A stretch of 64,000 nt of DNA from positions 1-64,000 of the forward strand of contig NZ_SDGU01000061.1 in assembly GCF_004118635.1 (NCBI RefSeq). The letters run 5' to 3'. Within the stretch, counting starts at the first letter, position 1, and each line of letters opens with the position of its first letter. The position numbers were made by a program, and so were the translations under genes. Below are positions 62,105 to 64,000 of the stretch, piece after piece. This DNA comes from Chlorobaculum sp. 24CR. GTDB taxonomy: Bacteria > Bacteroidota > Chlorobiia > Chlorobiales > Chlorobiaceae. Under the pieces are notes generated by a model that was not told the DNA's origin, did no database searches, and saw only the letters and a program-made list of their open reading frames with translations.

Positions 62105-62680
62105 TCAGATGCGGCAGAGGTAGTTGCAGCGGATCGCGCCGCCCTCTTTGCGGATGTCGGCCTTGATCTCGGTTTGGGGGTTGACCAGCTCGCGGAGCAG
62201 GGCGGTGAAGGTGCCGAGGTAGAAGTTGCCCACCACCGGATGCGACGGGAAGGTGACCTTGACCATGACGTTCGGCGACGGCTTCGAGCCGTAACTGAAC
62301 TCGCCGCTTCCGGCGAAGGTCCAGGCGTTCTTGCTGATGGCGAAAAGGAACACCTTGAAGCCGAGGCCCGCCGGAAGCAGCTTGACAATCGTCTGGAACG
62401 GGCCGGGAATGCGCACTTTGAGCAGGTACTTCGCGGTGCGTTCCCCCGACTCCTTGAGAATTCCGGCGGCGCCGGTCTCTCCGATCTCTTTCTGCAGGGC
62501 CGTGACCAGCGAGTGGAATTTCGACTCCTCGACCATCTCCGATGGCAGATTGTTGATCAGGTAGCCCTGACCCATCTTTTTCAGAAGCTTTTCTGTTTCG
62601 TTTTTGCCGTAAGCGGATTCAAGCGCGCCGACGGTCTGTATGATGGAGTTCGGTCCGATTCTGGATGGGCTGCTGCTCAT
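62105..62680 (-). CDS. bchJ: BchJ, bacteriochlorophyll biosynthesis protein (V4R-like)
   Basis: 191 residues of the BchJ/4-vinyl-reductase-like (V4R) family: GPNSIIQTVGALE, AAGILKESGERTAKYLLKVRIPGPFQ, FAGSGEFSYG and the Cys-containing end AIRCNYLCRI. BchJ was originally annotated as 4-vinyl protochlorophyllide reductase. Later genetic work in Chlorobaculum assigned that reaction to BciA and suggested BchJ as substrate carrier. It converges on the radical SAM gene, 100 bp apart. The start MSSSPSRIGPN is well supported. Confidence 0.88.
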   Translation of the reverse strand: MSSSPSRIGPNSIIQTVGALESAYGKNETEKLLKKMGQGYLINNLPSEMVEESKFHSLVTALQKEIGETGAAGILKESGERTAKYLLKVRIPGPFQTIVKLLPAGLGFKVFLFAISKNAWTFAGSGEFSYGSKPSPNVMVKVTFPSHPVVGNFYLGTFTALLRELVNPQTEIKADIRKEGGAIRCNYLCRI

Positions 62681-62719
62681 TGAAAAATAAAAAGTCTGGG
62701 TTTGTGCGTTGATTTCGGG

Positions 62720-64000
62720 TTACGGTTTCTCAGGCGATGTCTGGCCGTCAGGGCCGGACTGCCGGGATGAGGGAATGTCGAGCCTGACATCCTCGGTTGT
62801 CCATCCGCCACGGACGGTAACGGTCAGTGCCGCGAACGGATCGGATGGCGCGAACGGAGCGATCGAACCGCTGTTCCATTTGGTCATAGGCGAGATCGCG
62901 CCCGATGCCGACGGTATGAATCCGGCAATGGCGTACTCACCCGCCGGAAGATTATGGAAGTCGAAACGGAAGGTTCCGTCGGCGCTTGTTCTGGCCAGCA
63001 CGCGCAGGGCACTCTCCTGGTCGCCGCGACGGGCTTCGACGATCACTGCGGGCGCGTTGGCCTTGCCGGAGCCGCTGATCTCTCCATACGCATCAGGGCC
63101 TGCGGTGCTGAAGAGCGACTTCACCAGCGCTGTTTTCGACGGTGAGCCGACAAGCCCCGTAAGCATTCCGGGCCTGACCTGCACCAGGTAGTCCCTGCTT
63201 TGCAGAAAGCCCTCCGAAGCCGCGATGGCAAAGGTGCGGTTGTCGATCCGGGAGATGGTGAATGGCACCGGTTTCTGTTGGCCTTTTTCGGACAGCGCAA
63301 GCGTGACTGCTGACCTGACCGACGATTCGGTCACCGGCAGATTGCATTGCAGCGCTACCGGCGAGCTTGATTCAGGACGGATTGCTTCGGAAACGACGTT
63401 GTCGGCCCCATTCTCCGGAACGAGGCTGACCGACAGTTCCGGATAGCGCTCCGTGCGGGTATCGCCGGAGAATGTCAGCTCTGAGGCCGGGCTTCCAGCG
63501 GGGGCGAACAGGAGACGGTACCAGGCGCGGCCCTCCATCGGCGGGGTCAGGAGGCGGAAGGTGTTCTCTTCGCTGTTTCTCGATTCCGAGAAGTAGCCAA
63601 GCACCGGCAGCGTGGCTTGGGTGGCGGAATTTTCGATCCGTATCGACGACAGCTCGAAGCTCCGCGTGGGCATGGAGTTTTTGAAGGTGACTTCGATTTC
63701 CCGGTTATTGAGCGTACGGCAGGAATTCAGAGCGTTTGCCGACAGGTCATACGGGGCGAACCGCATCGCCAGACCGGTCACGCCGGTCTGCACCGTTGGC
63801 GTGGAGGCGACGGCGAATGCCTCCTCTTCGGGATTGAACGGCGCGTTGCCGACCTCGCCGGTTGTGGCCACAATGTGGTAATTGCCGGGCGCGAGATGCT
63901 GGAAACGGAATTCGCCAGACGGGTTGGTCTGGGCAATGTAGTCCGGTCTCGTCTGCGGAGTGGCGTTTGACGGTGAGGCGGCGAAGGCCATCACTGTGGC
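62720..64000 (-). CDS. Partial surface protein with Ig-like and carboxypeptidase-regulatory-like domains
   Basis: At least 425 residues; the frame is open to the window edge, so the N-terminus is missing. Two beta-sandwich modules of the carboxypeptidase-regulatory-like type are visible: QTNPSGEFRFQHLAPGNYHIVATTG near the visible start and SADGTFRFDFHNLPAGEYAIAGFIP near the C-terminus. Between them are SbsA-type Ig-like domains (VTFKNSMP, VSLVPENGADNV). Such proteins are exported, often lipoproteins. It is 39 bp upstream of bchJ on the same strand. Function unknown. Confidence 0.7.
   Translation of the reverse strand, partial: ATVMAFAASPSNATPQTRPDYIAQTNPSGEFRFQHLAPGNYHIVATTGEVGNAPFNPEEEAFAVASTPTVQTGVTGLAMRFAPYDLSANALNSCRTLNNREIEVTFKNSMPTRSFELSSIRIENSATQATLPVLGYFSESRNSEENTFRLLTPPMEGRAWYRLLFAPAGSPASELTFSGDTRTERYPELSVSLVPENGADNVVSEAIRPESSSPVALQCNLPVTESSVRSAVTLALSEKGQQKPVPFTISRIDNRTFAIAASEGFLQSRDYLVQVRPGMLTGLVGSPSKTALVKSLFSTAGPDAYGEISGSGKANAPAVIVEARRGDQESALRVLARTSADGTFRFDFHNLPAGEYAIAGFIPSASGAISPMTKWNSGSIAPFAPSDPFAALTVTVRGGWTTEDVRLDIPSSRQSGPDGQTSPEKP

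Noticed and set aside
62105-62680. BchJ as the main 4-vinyl reductase
   Set aside because: Family work in Chlorobaculum moved that activity to BciA, so only the family name is used.

Overview
The window is one contiguous chromosomal segment of a green sulfur bacterium (Chlorobiota), most likely a Chlorobaculum species. The diagnosis rests on lineage-specific genes: the P840 reaction-centre genes pscA and pscB, three chlorosome envelope genes (csmB, csmD, csmE), bchJ, and a SdhA/SdhB/CCG-type succinate dehydrogenase/fumarate reductase of the kind used in the reverse TCA cycle. Coding density is high, codon use looks uniform, and I see no IS element, prophage or CRISPR array, so this is mostly core genome with a few accessory islands.

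Layout. 1-9.5 kb: RlpA-like protein, TPR protein, tandem duplicated Kup potassium transporters, TerC-like membrane protein, HTH-PAS regulator, ArsA-type ATPase. 9.5-13 kb: pentapeptide-repeat protein with two homologous halves, an atypical SDR, and the csmE-csmD chlorosome pair. 13-16 kb: hybrid histidine kinase flanked by two similar single-domain receivers. 16-20.6 kb: a four-gene cluster (sodium symporter, NamZ-like, MurU-like, AmgK-like) that reads as MurNAc salvage; csmB lies just upstream behind a strong terminator. 22.6-28.9 kb: a six-gene operon with a CstR-like repressor, TolC, a drastically shortened adaptor lipoprotein, an RND pump, a small PII-like protein and a persulfide-dioxygenase-like metallo-hydrolase. 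29-35.9 kb: CBS protein, SdhA/SdhB/SdhE-like reductase, hemE, gmhA-like, ribH. 36-47.7 kb: plsC, thrC and thrB (minus strand), split ATP synthase genes atpA-atpG, thrA, cinA, mutL. 47.8-53.3 kb: tRNA-Arg(CCT), cytochrome c, mtgA, rubredoxin, a decayed glutamate dehydrogenase, the Memo and AmmeMemoRadiSam radical SAM pair, dapF. 53.6-57.5 kb: pscA-pscB and a glycosyltransferase. 57.7-64 kb: MscS channel, a KamA-like radical SAM protein, a 42-codon peptide gene, a radical SAM/SPASM enzyme, bchJ, and a partial Ig-like/carboxypeptidase-regulatory-like surface protein cut by the window edge.

Two loci stand out. (1) 60379-62005: a short Cys-containing peptide with a strong ribosome binding site, a perfect 11-bp hairpin, then a radical SAM/SPASM enzyme resembling ranthipeptide-type maturases. 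This looks like a small RiPP system, with a second radical SAM (KamA-like) gene directly upstream. (2) 22588-28935: an RND export operon under a CsoR-family repressor with the Cys/Asn/Cys pattern of the persulfide sensor CstR rather than the Cys/His/Cys pattern of copper sensors, ending in an ETHE1-like metallo-hydrolase. It suggests a reactive-sulfur-controlled efflux system in an organism that lives on sulfide. The MurNAc salvage cluster and the triply damaged gdh pseudogene are further points of interest. All functional assignments come from reading the sequence; no database search was run.
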